Source of the DNA: Mesoaciditogaceae bacterium
Lineage (GTDB): Bacteria; Thermotogota; Thermotogae; Mesoaciditogales; Mesoaciditogaceae
DNA length: 8,003 nt
Assembly: GCA_015486145.1 (NCBI GenBank)
Contig: WFSH01000068.1
Location: 1-8,003, forward strand
Reading direction: 5' to 3'
This document shows positions 1 through 6,023 of the stretch, one piece after another (the first letter of the stretch is position 1; each line of letters starts with the position of its first letter). Made by a program: the position numbers and the translations under genes. The notes under the pieces are model-generated. The model saw only the letters and a program-made list of their open reading frames with translations. It ran no database searches and was not told where the DNA came from.

Positions 1-102
1 AGAAATTATCGATGTGTTCGTCGCATCTCTTAAAAGCTCTCTTATTATTGAAGACTTCATCCTTTTTGACATCTTAGAAAATAACCGCTCCAATTTCAAC
101 AT
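1..102 (-). CDS. PLP-dependent aminotransferase, class I/II (N-terminal 34 codons, cut by window edge)
   Basis: An ATG at 102-100 opens a frame that stays open to the left edge of the window. The 34 visible residues begin MLKLERLFSKMSKRMKSS and continue into an IIRELL...ISIIS-like stretch ending TSIIS. Fold-type I aminotransferases of the LysN / 2-aminoadipate type start this way: a short helix, then a 'K-S-S-x-I-R-E-x-L' segment, then an 'I-S-F-x-G-G-x-P' motif, which here would begin just past the edge. Such enzymes move an amino group between an amino acid and a 2-oxoacid in the cytoplasm, using pyridoxal phosphate. A strong AGGAGGTG at 109-116, six bases before the ATG, fixes the start. 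The pyridoxal lysine lies outside the window, so the substrate cannot be judged. The gene follows the ROK regulator in the same direction after 163 bp and probably has its own promoter. The family call rests on a short stretch and is moderately sure; the existence of a gene is surer. Confidence 0.7.
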   Translation of the reverse strand, partial: MLKLERLFSKMSKRMKSSIIRELLRDATNTSIIS

Positions 103-108
103 TCACTC

Positions 109-116
109 CACCTCCT
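109..116 (-). promoter_or_regulatory. Ribosome binding site of the aminotransferase
   Basis: On the minus strand this reads AGGAGGTG, close to the full complement of the 16S rRNA 3' end, and sits six bases before the ATG at 102. It is the strongest such site in the window and supports a real gene running off the left edge. Confidence 0.8.
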
Positions 117-126
117 CTACAATTTT

Positions 127-156
127 ATATTAGCAAAATTCATGCCAAATTGTGAA
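127..156 (-). promoter_or_regulatory. Candidate sigma-70-type promoter of the aminotransferase
   Basis: On the minus strand TTCACA (151-156, five of six matches to TTGACA) is followed after 18 bases by TAATAT (127-132). The -10 is preceded by TG and one base, an extended -10 arrangement. Transcription would start near 120, giving a short leader that contains the ribosome site at 109-116. The region is AT-rich, so chance matches are possible and this remains a prediction. Confidence 0.45.
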
Positions 157-217
157 AAGTTTGAAATTGCCTTAAACACTGCAAGAGAAGCACAAAGTCA
201 TGTGCAATTTTTTTCTC

Positions 218-239
218 TATGAATTTTTATTCATATGAA
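218..239. repeat. Overlapping AT-rich palindromes, possible operator
   Basis: A hairpin-like inverted repeat with arms TATGAAT and ATTCATA around TTTT (218-235) overlaps the perfect 10-base palindrome TTCATATGAA (230-239). The result is three alternating ATGAA/TTCAT half-sites. Such an arrangement suits a dimeric DNA-binding protein, and the neighbouring ROK regulator is the obvious candidate, but no binding evidence exists and AT-rich palindromes arise easily by chance. Confidence 0.3.
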
Positions 240-265
240 AGTGTGAACATAAAGAACTTCTCATC

Positions 266-1387
266 TTACAATGTGGAAACAAACTGAAGTGCAAAGTTCC
301 AAAAACCCAGCACACCTGCACCGATCAAAGGAGCGTCAAAAGGTGCAAAAGAAGTTGGAACTAATCGAAGATTTTCAATGTTACACGGAAGTGCATATTT
401 TTGGACGTAATCCCATATTCTGGAATAAAATTCATCCCATCTTTTCACGATATCTCCACCAACTATAAAAAGATCTGGGTCTGTTACGTTTATGATGTTC
501 ACTATCCCATTAGAAAGTGCGTCCAAATAGTTCAAATATCCATCTACCTTTTCTTCTTGAATGTTAGAATATGTTACCCAACAACCCTTTCTTCCACATT
601 CACAACTGCGTCCATCTTTAGAAATAACTGTGTGTCCAAATTCTCCGGCCGTGTTCGTTCTTCCTCTGTAAAGCTTGCCGTTAAGTATCATGCCAGTTTC
701 TACGTTCCTTCCAAGTGATAAAAAGATAACATTTCTATCACCACCTAACTTCACGTGTCTTCCTCTCATGAATTCCGCTATCACCGCTAAATTCCCGTTA
801 TTTTCAACAATGGTGTGAGTTTTCAAACCTGTTATTATGAGCTCAGCTGTGAGCTTTCTCGATAGATCAACTTCTTTCCATCCAAGCTCTGGCAACCATC
901 TAATTTGACTAAGTTCACGATTCACAATTCCAGGAACGGAAATGACGACACTCGCTATTTTGATGGGCTTAAAATGGAACAACATGAAATTTATTTCCCT
1001 TGCAAGAGATTTTACAAATGAATCTGGGTTGTTATCCGTGAAAAATTCAAAAGTTGCTCTGGAATTCATGGATAGATCAAAAAGCGATATTTTGCTGTTC
1101 TTGCCTCTAACATCAACAGCGATGAAAAATGCCTTGTTCGGATTCAACTCGATCATTTGGGGTTTTCTTCCACCCTCAGATTTTCCTTTATCGGTTTCAA
1201 TCACGATTTCCTTGGACAGGAGTTGTTTTGTTAGCCTTGTAACTGTTGCCCGACTTATACCGGTAATGTGAGAAATTTCAGCCCGGGATACAGAATGGTG
1301 TTTCATCAACACTTTGAATATTGTAAGAGTGTTCATTTTGCTCAAATTCTCTGGAACAGAAAGAGTTGTCGAAAGATCTATTTCCAT
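266..1387 (-). CDS. ROK-family transcriptional regulator (winged-helix plus ROK sugar-binding domain)
   Basis: This 373-residue cytoplasmic protein has the normal length and layout of NagC/XylR/Mlc-type repressors. Residues about 17-75 form a MarR-like winged helix (VSRAEISHITGISRATVTRL is the helix-turn-helix), with the GGRKP wing at 72-76. Residues about 85-370 form the ROK domain. The zinc site is clear: GEFGH (His252) followed by CECGRKGC (Cys262, Cys264, Cys269). ROK regulators bind a sugar or sugar phosphate and release their operator. Kinase motifs have decayed: the nucleotide loop is DVRGKN (92-97) instead of DxGGT, and the usual ENDAN reads ENNGN (195-199), so the catalytic Asp is replaced. 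It should therefore be a regulator without kinase activity. The ATG at 1387 includes the N-terminal helix typical of the family, but its ribosome site is weak (GGGAAGTG); Met18 is an alternative start. The ligand is unknown; the nearby alpha-glucosidase makes a gluco-oligosaccharide plausible. Confidence 0.9.
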   Translation of the reverse strand: MEIDLSTTLSVPENLSKMNTLTIFKVLMKHHSVSRAEISHITGISRATVTRLTKQLLSKEIVIETDKGKSEGGRKPQMIELNPNKAFFIAVDVRGKNSKISLFDLSMNSRATFEFFTDNNPDSFVKSLAREINFMLFHFKPIKIASVVISVPGIVNRELSQIRWLPELGWKEVDLSRKLTAELIITGLKTHTIVENNGNLAVIAEFMRGRHVKLGGDRNVIFLSLGRNVETGMILNGKLYRGRTNTAGEFGHTVISKDGRSCECGRKGCWVTYSNIQEEKVDGYLNYLDALSNGIVNIINVTDPDLFIVGGDIVKRWDEFYSRIWDYVQKYALPCNIENLRLVPTSFAPFDAPLIGAGVLGFWNFALQFVSTL

Positions 1388-1483
1388 TTTGCCACACTTC
1401 CCACTTGATTTTCAGGTATCAAAATGATGACCTTTAGAATTCCCGTGCAACACTTCGAATAGCGCTTTTTCAAGGATCGAGTA

Positions 1484-1496
1484 ATTTCTTCGAAAT
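1484..1496. promoter_or_regulatory. Interrupted palindrome upstream of ROK, candidate operator
   Basis: The sequence ATTTC-TTC-GAAAT has perfect five-base arms around three bases, about 97 bp before the ROK start codon. A further TTCGAA core occurs 30 bp closer to the gene (1454-1459). ROK repressors often control their own gene through short inverted repeats, so this is a possible autoregulatory site. The evidence is symmetry and position only. Confidence 0.3.
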
Positions 1497-1532
1497 CTTT
1501 CAGTTTCCCTGAGATCGATCAATTTTTATTTT

Positions 1533-1558
1533 AAAAATTGTACACCTCATTGAAGTGT
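1533..1558 (-). terminator. Candidate rho-independent terminator after the protease gene
   Basis: Ten bases past the protease stop codon the minus strand reads ACACTTC-AAT-GAGGTGT (1558-1542), a seven-pair stem with one G-U wobble and a three-base loop. After ACAA comes a run of five T (1537-1533). The stem is short and the T-run is spaced from it, so termination may be partial. It would separate the protease transcript from the ROK gene. Confidence 0.45.
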
Positions 1559-1568
1559 TTTGAACATT

Positions 1569-4334
1569 TTAACGAATTAAATCGTAGTGTTTTTCAATAA
1601 TACTCTTTAAATATCTTCTCATCTTGGGGAAGTCAGAAACTCCCAGAGGATTGTCAGAGTTGTTTATTTTGGGGCTAACAAAAATAGTTAGGTTTAAACT
1701 TGAAGTGGACGTAACACTCACCGGAATCGGCGAACAGGTAGAGTTACCGTTGTAGCCGTAGAAACCGTAAAAATCTCCGGAATCGATCCTCCTGTCCCCA
1801 TTAAAATCTTGCCAAGCGTAAATCTTGTACGTTCCAAGTGGAAGCTTTAACGAGAAACTGCCGTTATTAGCCACGGTTGCCGTGGCTATCCTGTTGCCAT
1901 TTGCGTTCTCCGCCCACACTATCAGTGGCTCCCACCCTCCGTTGTACGTTACCGCACTGTATGCGTTCAAAAGTCCATATCCATATTCAGAACTTGCTCC
2001 AATTTTGGTGGAAGTTTTTTTCAAAATATTCCATATATTGTTTGGACCTGTTATTCCCTTTGATATCATTAAAGCCGCTACGGCAGAAACATGAGGAGCG
2101 GCCATTGAAGTTCCTTGGAGGTATGCATAAGTGTTGTGTGGTGTTGTTGCTGTAGCATAGTACGTACTTATTATCCCATTGGGATCTCCGTCGTAATGCA
2201 TCTCACCACCTGGAGCGTAAATAACATCTGAAGAGTAATTAGAATAGTAAGCGCGAGTGTTGTTCGGACCAACGGCTGAAACTGGAATCACAGTTGAAAA
2301 TGCCGCCGGATAATCCAAAGAGTTTTCGTTGTTATTACCGGCTGCAGCCACAAGAACAACACCATTTTCATAGGCATATTGGCATGCTTTCTGTTCGGTC
2401 ACCGAAAAATCAGAACCTCCAAGGCTTAGATTTACAACTTTGGCGCCGTGAAGAGTTGCATAAACTATACCTTCTGCAACTTGGTAGTCATTTCCAATCC
2501 CCTTCGAATTAAGCACTTTTATTGGCATGATTTTAGTTGAGAATTTTCCACCCCAATCAACACCGGCAACACCGATTGAATTGTTCGTTTCAGCTGCGAT
2601 TATGCCTGCCACATGGGTCCCATGACCGTAATTGTCCATTGGATCGGCATTGTTCGACACAAAGTTATATCCCGGAACTAACACTTCTTTTAAATCCGGG
2701 TGAGTTAAAGAAACCCCGGTATCTACAACGGCAACAACAACGGTGTTATTACCTTTAACAACTTGCCACGCTTGAGGAACATGGATATCACGAAGGTTCC
2801 ATTGATCCGGATAATAAGGATCGTCAGGTATTGACAATGCGTATGAGAGGTAATTGGGTTCGGCGTATTCAACGTTCTGAAGTGATTCAAAATATCTCAC
2901 AGCGTCCTCAACATCCACCGAAACTTTTAAAAGGGCGGAATTCACACTTTGATTTGGTACGCTTAAGGTGCTCATTATTTTGTAGTTAAACGGTATCCTT
3001 GATATTTTCAACGCTTGACGAATTTCAACATTCTTCTTGAATCCAACGATAACTTCACCAGGAACATAGCTTAGTTTTCGACTTTTCTTGATTTTCCAAC
3101 TCGTTGAAAGGTCAGCTTTAGTGGTGTTGTAAGTAACAAAAGCAGTTTGTCCTGTGTAAAGATCTACCTTACCATTTATCACTCCTTTTTTCTGCGAGGA
3201 TTCTGTTGTCACACTCACAGTGTCAGAATATTTAGATTCACCGTAAAGATTGAAAGCTGCCACCTTATAGTAATAGGTTGTAGAAGAATTAAGACCTTCG
3301 TCCGTATAGTTCGTCAAAGAAGTTTGACCTATTTGAAAAAAATCTTTGTCGTTCACAGAACGATAAATTTTATACCCTGATGATTTTGGAGAAGAATCCC
3401 ACGCAATTGATATTGAACTTGACGTTACAGAAGTCTCGTGCAAATTGGTTGGAGCGGGGGGTGGAGACGGTGGCTTCTGAGTTGTGAAACTCCACATATC
3501 GCTGCTGGCTGTGCCCTGCCCATCATTTGCCACAACATACCAATAATACGTTGTGGAATAATTTAAATTGTACAACGAATAATGAGATGAACTGATATGT
3601 TGGATCAACAACTGAGGTTTTTTTGACGTTCCAAAATAAAGATCGTAACTCAGAGGCAATCCATTTGGATCTGTATCCAGCCAGCGCAACGTGACATCCG
3701 TTGAAACTTTATTAGCCCCATTTGATGGGTAAGAGAGCGATGGTTTGTTAGGTGGAAGTATTGGAGCGTACAGTGCAGTAGCCTGAATTGGATTTGTCAT
3801 ATACAACTGCAAAGGGTTGTTTGGTTCGAACGTTCCATTCACTTTCCATCCCTTAAAAACATATTCCAAAATTTTGGGAGCTGTCAACGTAACAACAGAG
3901 TTCTTTGTATAAAAATCATTCAACGTTGTTGGAGAAGTGCGAATGGAAACTTTGGACACGTTGCCATTGGTAAGCAATTTATATTGAACACCCATGTGAA
4001 CCGTGTAAACCTTTGAAAAGTCAAGATTTATGACACGAGGATTCTCCCGTGAACCATCAGACCAGCTTTCGAACGTATACTTTACGTTGTCATTGCCTCC
4101 GTAATCTCCAACAGTTTTGTAAGTTGTAAGAACATCAAGCTTATGTTTCCCAAAACTCATGTTTTCTGCGTACGGAGTCATCACCACTTGTTTGTTATCG
4201 ATCTCTATTTTTACGTTGTTCGGTAAAGAGTGAAGTGTTAGCTTTTCTTTAAGCAAGAAACAAGATGAAAGCACCAACATCAACACAGCTACGATCAAGA
4301 TTAAGAGCATAATTTTCCTTTTGTTCTTCAACAT
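1569..4334 (-). CDS. Lipoprotein subtilisin-like serine protease (S8) with FN3 modules and fervidolysin-type propeptide
   Basis: This 921-residue protein is an exported, probably cell-attached endopeptidase. Residues 1-25 are a lipoprotein signal: KNKRK, a hydrophobic core and the lipobox LSSC with Cys25. Residues about 31-192 hold two beta-rich repeats (YTFESWSDG and YVFKGWKVNG mark each), like cell-surface bacterial repeat domains. Two fibronectin type III modules follow (about 194-286 and 291-377), joined by the Pro-rich linker PPSPPPAP. Residues about 420-497 (YVPGEVIVGFK to VEYAEPNY) form the propeptide found in fervidolysin and related subtilases. The catalytic domain spans about 505-795, with Asp538 (VVDTG), His571 (GHGTHVAG), oxyanion Asn667 (AAAGN) and Ser743 (GTSMAAPH) all intact. 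A C-terminal beta domain (about 798-890) carries a likely calcium loop, DFNGDRRIDSGD (843-854). GGAGGA at 4338-4343 supports the ATG. It lies 100 bp after the radical SAM gene. Likely roles are peptide scavenging or surface protein processing; the target is unknown. Confidence 0.93.
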   Translation of the reverse strand: MLKNKRKIMLLILIVAVLMLVLSSCFLLKEKLTLHSLPNNVKIEIDNKQVVMTPYAENMSFGKHKLDVLTTYKTVGDYGGNDNVKYTFESWSDGSRENPRVINLDFSKVYTVHMGVQYKLLTNGNVSKVSIRTSPTTLNDFYTKNSVVTLTAPKILEYVFKGWKVNGTFEPNNPLQLYMTNPIQATALYAPILPPNKPSLSYPSNGANKVSTDVTLRWLDTDPNGLPLSYDLYFGTSKKPQLLIQHISSSHYSLYNLNYSTTYYWYVVANDGQGTASSDMWSFTTQKPPSPPPAPTNLHETSVTSSSISIAWDSSPKSSGYKIYRSVNDKDFFQIGQTSLTNYTDEGLNSSTTYYYKVAAFNLYGESKYSDTVSVTTESSQKKGVINGKVDLYTGQTAFVTYNTTKADLSTSWKIKKSRKLSYVPGEVIVGFKKNVEIRQALKISRIPFNYKIMSTLSVPNQSVNSALLKVSVDVEDAVRYFESLQNVEYAEPNYLSYALSIPDDPYYPDQWNLRDIHVPQAWQVVKGNNTVVVAVVDTGVSLTHPDLKEVLVPGYNFVSNNADPMDNYGHGTHVAGIIAAETNNSIGVAGVDWGGKFSTKIMPIKVLNSKGIGNDYQVAEGIVYATLHGAKVVNLSLGGSDFSVTEQKACQYAYENGVVLVAAAGNNNENSLDYPAAFSTVIPVSAVGPNNTRAYYSNYSSDVIYAPGGEMHYDGDPNGIISTYYATATTPHNTYAYLQGTSMAAPHVSAVAALMISKGITGPNNIWNILKKTSTKIGASSEYGYGLLNAYSAVTYNGGWEPLIVWAENANGNRIATATVANNGSFSLKLPLGTYKIYAWQDFNGDRRIDSGDFYGFYGYNGNSTCSPIPVSVTSTSSLNLTIFVSPKINNSDNPLGVSDFPKMRRYLKSIIEKHYDLIR

Positions 4335-4357
4335 AAATCCTCCATCAAGATCTTCAT
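4328..4357 (-). other. Nine-codon mini-ORF overlapping the protease start, possible leader peptide
   Basis: ATG at 4357 opens MKILMEDLC and stops with TGA at 4330-4328, seven bases inside the protease gene in another frame. GAGG lies four bases before its ATG (4361-4364), and the protease's own GGAGGA lies within the mini-ORF, so ribosomes ending here could restart on the protease. The first five residues equal those of the radical SAM protein upstream, and the leader before it shares an 11-base identity (4361-4371 with 6013-6023). It could be a coupling leader, a remnant of a duplicated gene start, or chance. Confidence 0.3.
4338..4343 (-). promoter_or_regulatory. Ribosome binding site of the protease
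   Basis: GGAGGA on the minus strand lies three bases before the ATG at 4334. The spacing is on the short side, but the match is strong and agrees with the lipoprotein signal beginning at that codon. Confidence 0.7.
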
Positions 4358-4434
4358 GTCCCTCACACCAAGTTTAAACAGCCTACCAGCAAATCGCCAT
4401 AATCCGCTAAGTACAAGAAAATGATACTGAGTGA

Positions 4435-6003
4435 TCAAACATTTGATTTGCTCGTTGTTTTCAATTTATATTCAACCAAGCTGAATCTTTTTATAATGGG
4501 CTCTATTGGCTCTTTTAATATCTTTTCAGCTATTTTTCTAAAATGGTAACCGTATATGGTAAAGGCCACCGCAGTTGGAAAATACTTTTTTTTCTTGAAA
4601 AAACTCCATATGAGTAATTTCCAATACTCCTTTCTTTCTTTTCCAAATAACCCGATCACCACAGTTGATCTCAAAAATGCTTTAAGATCGGTGAAATTTA
4701 TTTTAGGTTTCGAAATTTTGGGAAATTCGTAAGTCGAAAGAAATTTTCTCAACCGCTTGTAATAATTTTGCGGCGAATAAAGGCGAGATACGAGTTCTTT
4801 ATAGCCCAAAATAAGTGTTTTCACGTTCATCCTTGGTATAAAATTAGTGAATATATCCACATTGTCTCCCGTGATTTCACCAATCAACCTTTTTTCTCTT
4901 CTCATTCTTTCATGAAGTCGACTTCCACGCGGAGCATTTAACAACCCAACCATGGCAGTCACTATACCAGTTTCTTGAATGAAATCAAATTGATGTTTGA
5001 AAATCGTTGGACGATCGCTGTCAAAGCCAACGATGAATCCCCCCTGAACATCAAAACCAAACGATTGTAACTTTTCAATGGACTCTTTTAAATTATGCTT
5101 TATATTCTGGAACTTGTTGGCTTCTTTGAGACTCTCTGGATCTGGTGTCTCTATACCGACAAAAACTCGATTAAAACCGGCTTCTGACATTAATCTCATA
5201 AGCTCATCGTCATCAGAGAGGTCTATAGATACCTCGGTATAAAAAGTGAAAGGATAATCATGCGTCCTTTGCCATTCAATCATGGAGGGAAGTACTTCTT
5301 TTTTTAGCAACGTTTTTTTACCGATAAAATTATCATCTACAAAAAAAACAGCCTTTCTGAATTTCCACCATCCGACATCATAAAGGGATTGCAGTTCTTG
5401 AATAATTTGTTCCGAGGTTTTGGCTCTTGGCACACGTCCATTGAGTGCTCCTATATCGCAAAACTCACAGTCATAAGGACATCCTCGAGAGTATTGAATA
5501 CTCATAGATCCGTAATCTTTAAGACGTAAAAGTTCCCATCTTGGTACCGGTGTCTTTGTTATATCTGGAAATTTCGGACTTGCGTAATATCTTTTGAGCT
5601 TGTTACTTTCAATATCTTTTATGAGTTGACTCATTAAGTCTTCAGCTTCTCCAAGAACAAAATGGTCCGCATCTTGAAAATTGTCTGGCTCCATGGTAAA
5701 AAGCGGCCCACCCACAACTGAAGGAACTTTCAATTCGTTGCAGCGTTTTATCACCTCTTTCGATGAATCGCGCTGAATGGTCATAGCACTTATAAAAACA
5801 TAGTCACTACTTTTTATTTCCGCATCTGTTAATTTTTCACAGTTCATATCCACCAATTTAACGTCCCATTCTCTTGGAAAATACGCTGCGATCGTCACCA
5901 ATCCCAATGGGGGTAAAGCTGTTTTTTTAGAAATGAACTTTAAGGCATGCTTAAATCCCCAAAAAGTATCAGGATACTTAGGATAAACCATCAATATTTT
6001 CAA
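4435..6003 (-). CDS. B12-binding-type radical SAM protein with DUF4070-like C-terminus
   Basis: This 522-residue protein has an N-terminal Rossmann-like cobalamin-binding-type domain (about 1-140: MVYPKYPDTFW, PPLGLVTIAA, DVKLVDMN, GGPLFT, LGEAED). A radical SAM core follows (about 165-370) with the cluster motif CPYDCEFC (Cys175, Cys179, Cys182). The C-terminal region (about 375-522) is basic, rich in aromatic residues and of the DUF4070 type. The classical B12 motif DxHxxG is absent, as in many class B radical SAM enzymes. Such enzymes cleave S-adenosylmethionine at a 4Fe-4S cluster and often methylate or couple unreactive carbons; relatives include the hopanoid methylase HpnP. The substrate here is unknown. 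The start is a TTG, chosen because GAGGTGA (6010-6016) lies six bases before it and because MKILMVYPKYPDTFW is the usual family beginning; the first ATG is four codons later. It sits 20 bp after the glucosidase and probably shares its operon. Confidence 0.88.
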   Translation of the reverse strand: MKILMVYPKYPDTFWGFKHALKFISKKTALPPLGLVTIAAYFPREWDVKLVDMNCEKLTDAEIKSSDYVFISAMTIQRDSSKEVIKRCNELKVPSVVGGPLFTMEPDNFQDADHFVLGEAEDLMSQLIKDIESNKLKRYYASPKFPDITKTPVPRWELLRLKDYGSMSIQYSRGCPYDCEFCDIGALNGRVPRAKTSEQIIQELQSLYDVGWWKFRKAVFFVDDNFIGKKTLLKKEVLPSMIEWQRTHDYPFTFYTEVSIDLSDDDELMRLMSEAGFNRVFVGIETPDPESLKEANKFQNIKHNLKESIEKLQSFGFDVQGGFIVGFDSDRPTIFKHQFDFIQETGIVTAMVGLLNAPRGSRLHERMRREKRLIGEITGDNVDIFTNFIPRMNVKTLILGYKELVSRLYSPQNYYKRLRKFLSTYEFPKISKPKINFTDLKAFLRSTVVIGLFGKERKEYWKLLIWSFFKKKKYFPTAVAFTIYGYHFRKIAEKILKEPIEPIIKRFSLVEYKLKTTSKSNV

Positions 6004-6009
6004 TATATT

Positions 6010-6016
6010 TCACCTC
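6010..6016 (-). promoter_or_regulatory. Ribosome binding site that fixes the TTG start of the radical SAM gene
   Basis: GAGGTGA on the minus strand is six bases before the TTG at 6003-6001 but 18 before the first in-frame ATG. It therefore decides for the TTG. The site lies within the 20 bp separating this gene from the glucosidase stop codon. Confidence 0.75.
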
Positions 6017-6023
6017 ACACCAA

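Larger units (their letters stand above)
103..265. other. Intergenic region between ROK regulator and aminotransferase
   Basis: This 163-bp stretch has no supportable gene. It holds the candidate promoter and ribosome site of the aminotransferase and, nearer the ROK stop codon, three short palindromes: 190-205 (GCACA, six-base spacer, TGTGC), 218-235 (seven-base arms around TTTT) and 230-239 (TTCATATGAA). None is followed by a T-run on the minus strand, so none looks like a terminator for the ROK gene. They lie 34 to 112 bp upstream of the predicted -35 element, where an operator or activator site could be. Confidence 0.6.
1388..1568. other. Intergenic region between protease and ROK regulator
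   Basis: This 181-bp stretch has no supportable gene. The part next to the protease stop codon holds a candidate terminator (1533-1558) and an AT-rich inverted repeat (CAATTTTT at 1520-1527 and AAAAATTG at 1533-1540). The middle holds an interrupted palindrome (1484-1496) and a second TTCGAA at 1454-1459. I could not find a convincing -35/-10 pair for the ROK gene; a TTGAAA lies between the two TTCGAA motifs on the minus strand, without a good -10 at the right distance. Confidence 0.55.

Noticed and set aside
190..214. Hairpin GCACA-N6-TGTGC followed by seven T on the plus strand, resembling a terminator
   Set aside because: The T-run serves only plus-strand transcription, and no plus-strand gene lies upstream. 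The stem is just five pairs. It is kept as a possible operator instead.
401..718. 105-residue plus-strand open frame opposite the ROK gene
   Set aside because: It is antisense to the zinc-binding part of the ROK domain, has no supporting ribosome site that I can see and no recognisable family.
4335..4434. Possible promoter or terminator between the radical SAM gene and the protease
   Set aside because: Only a four-pair stem (AGTA/TACT) without a T-run and no -35/-10 pair of acceptable match and spacing were found, so neither is annotated.
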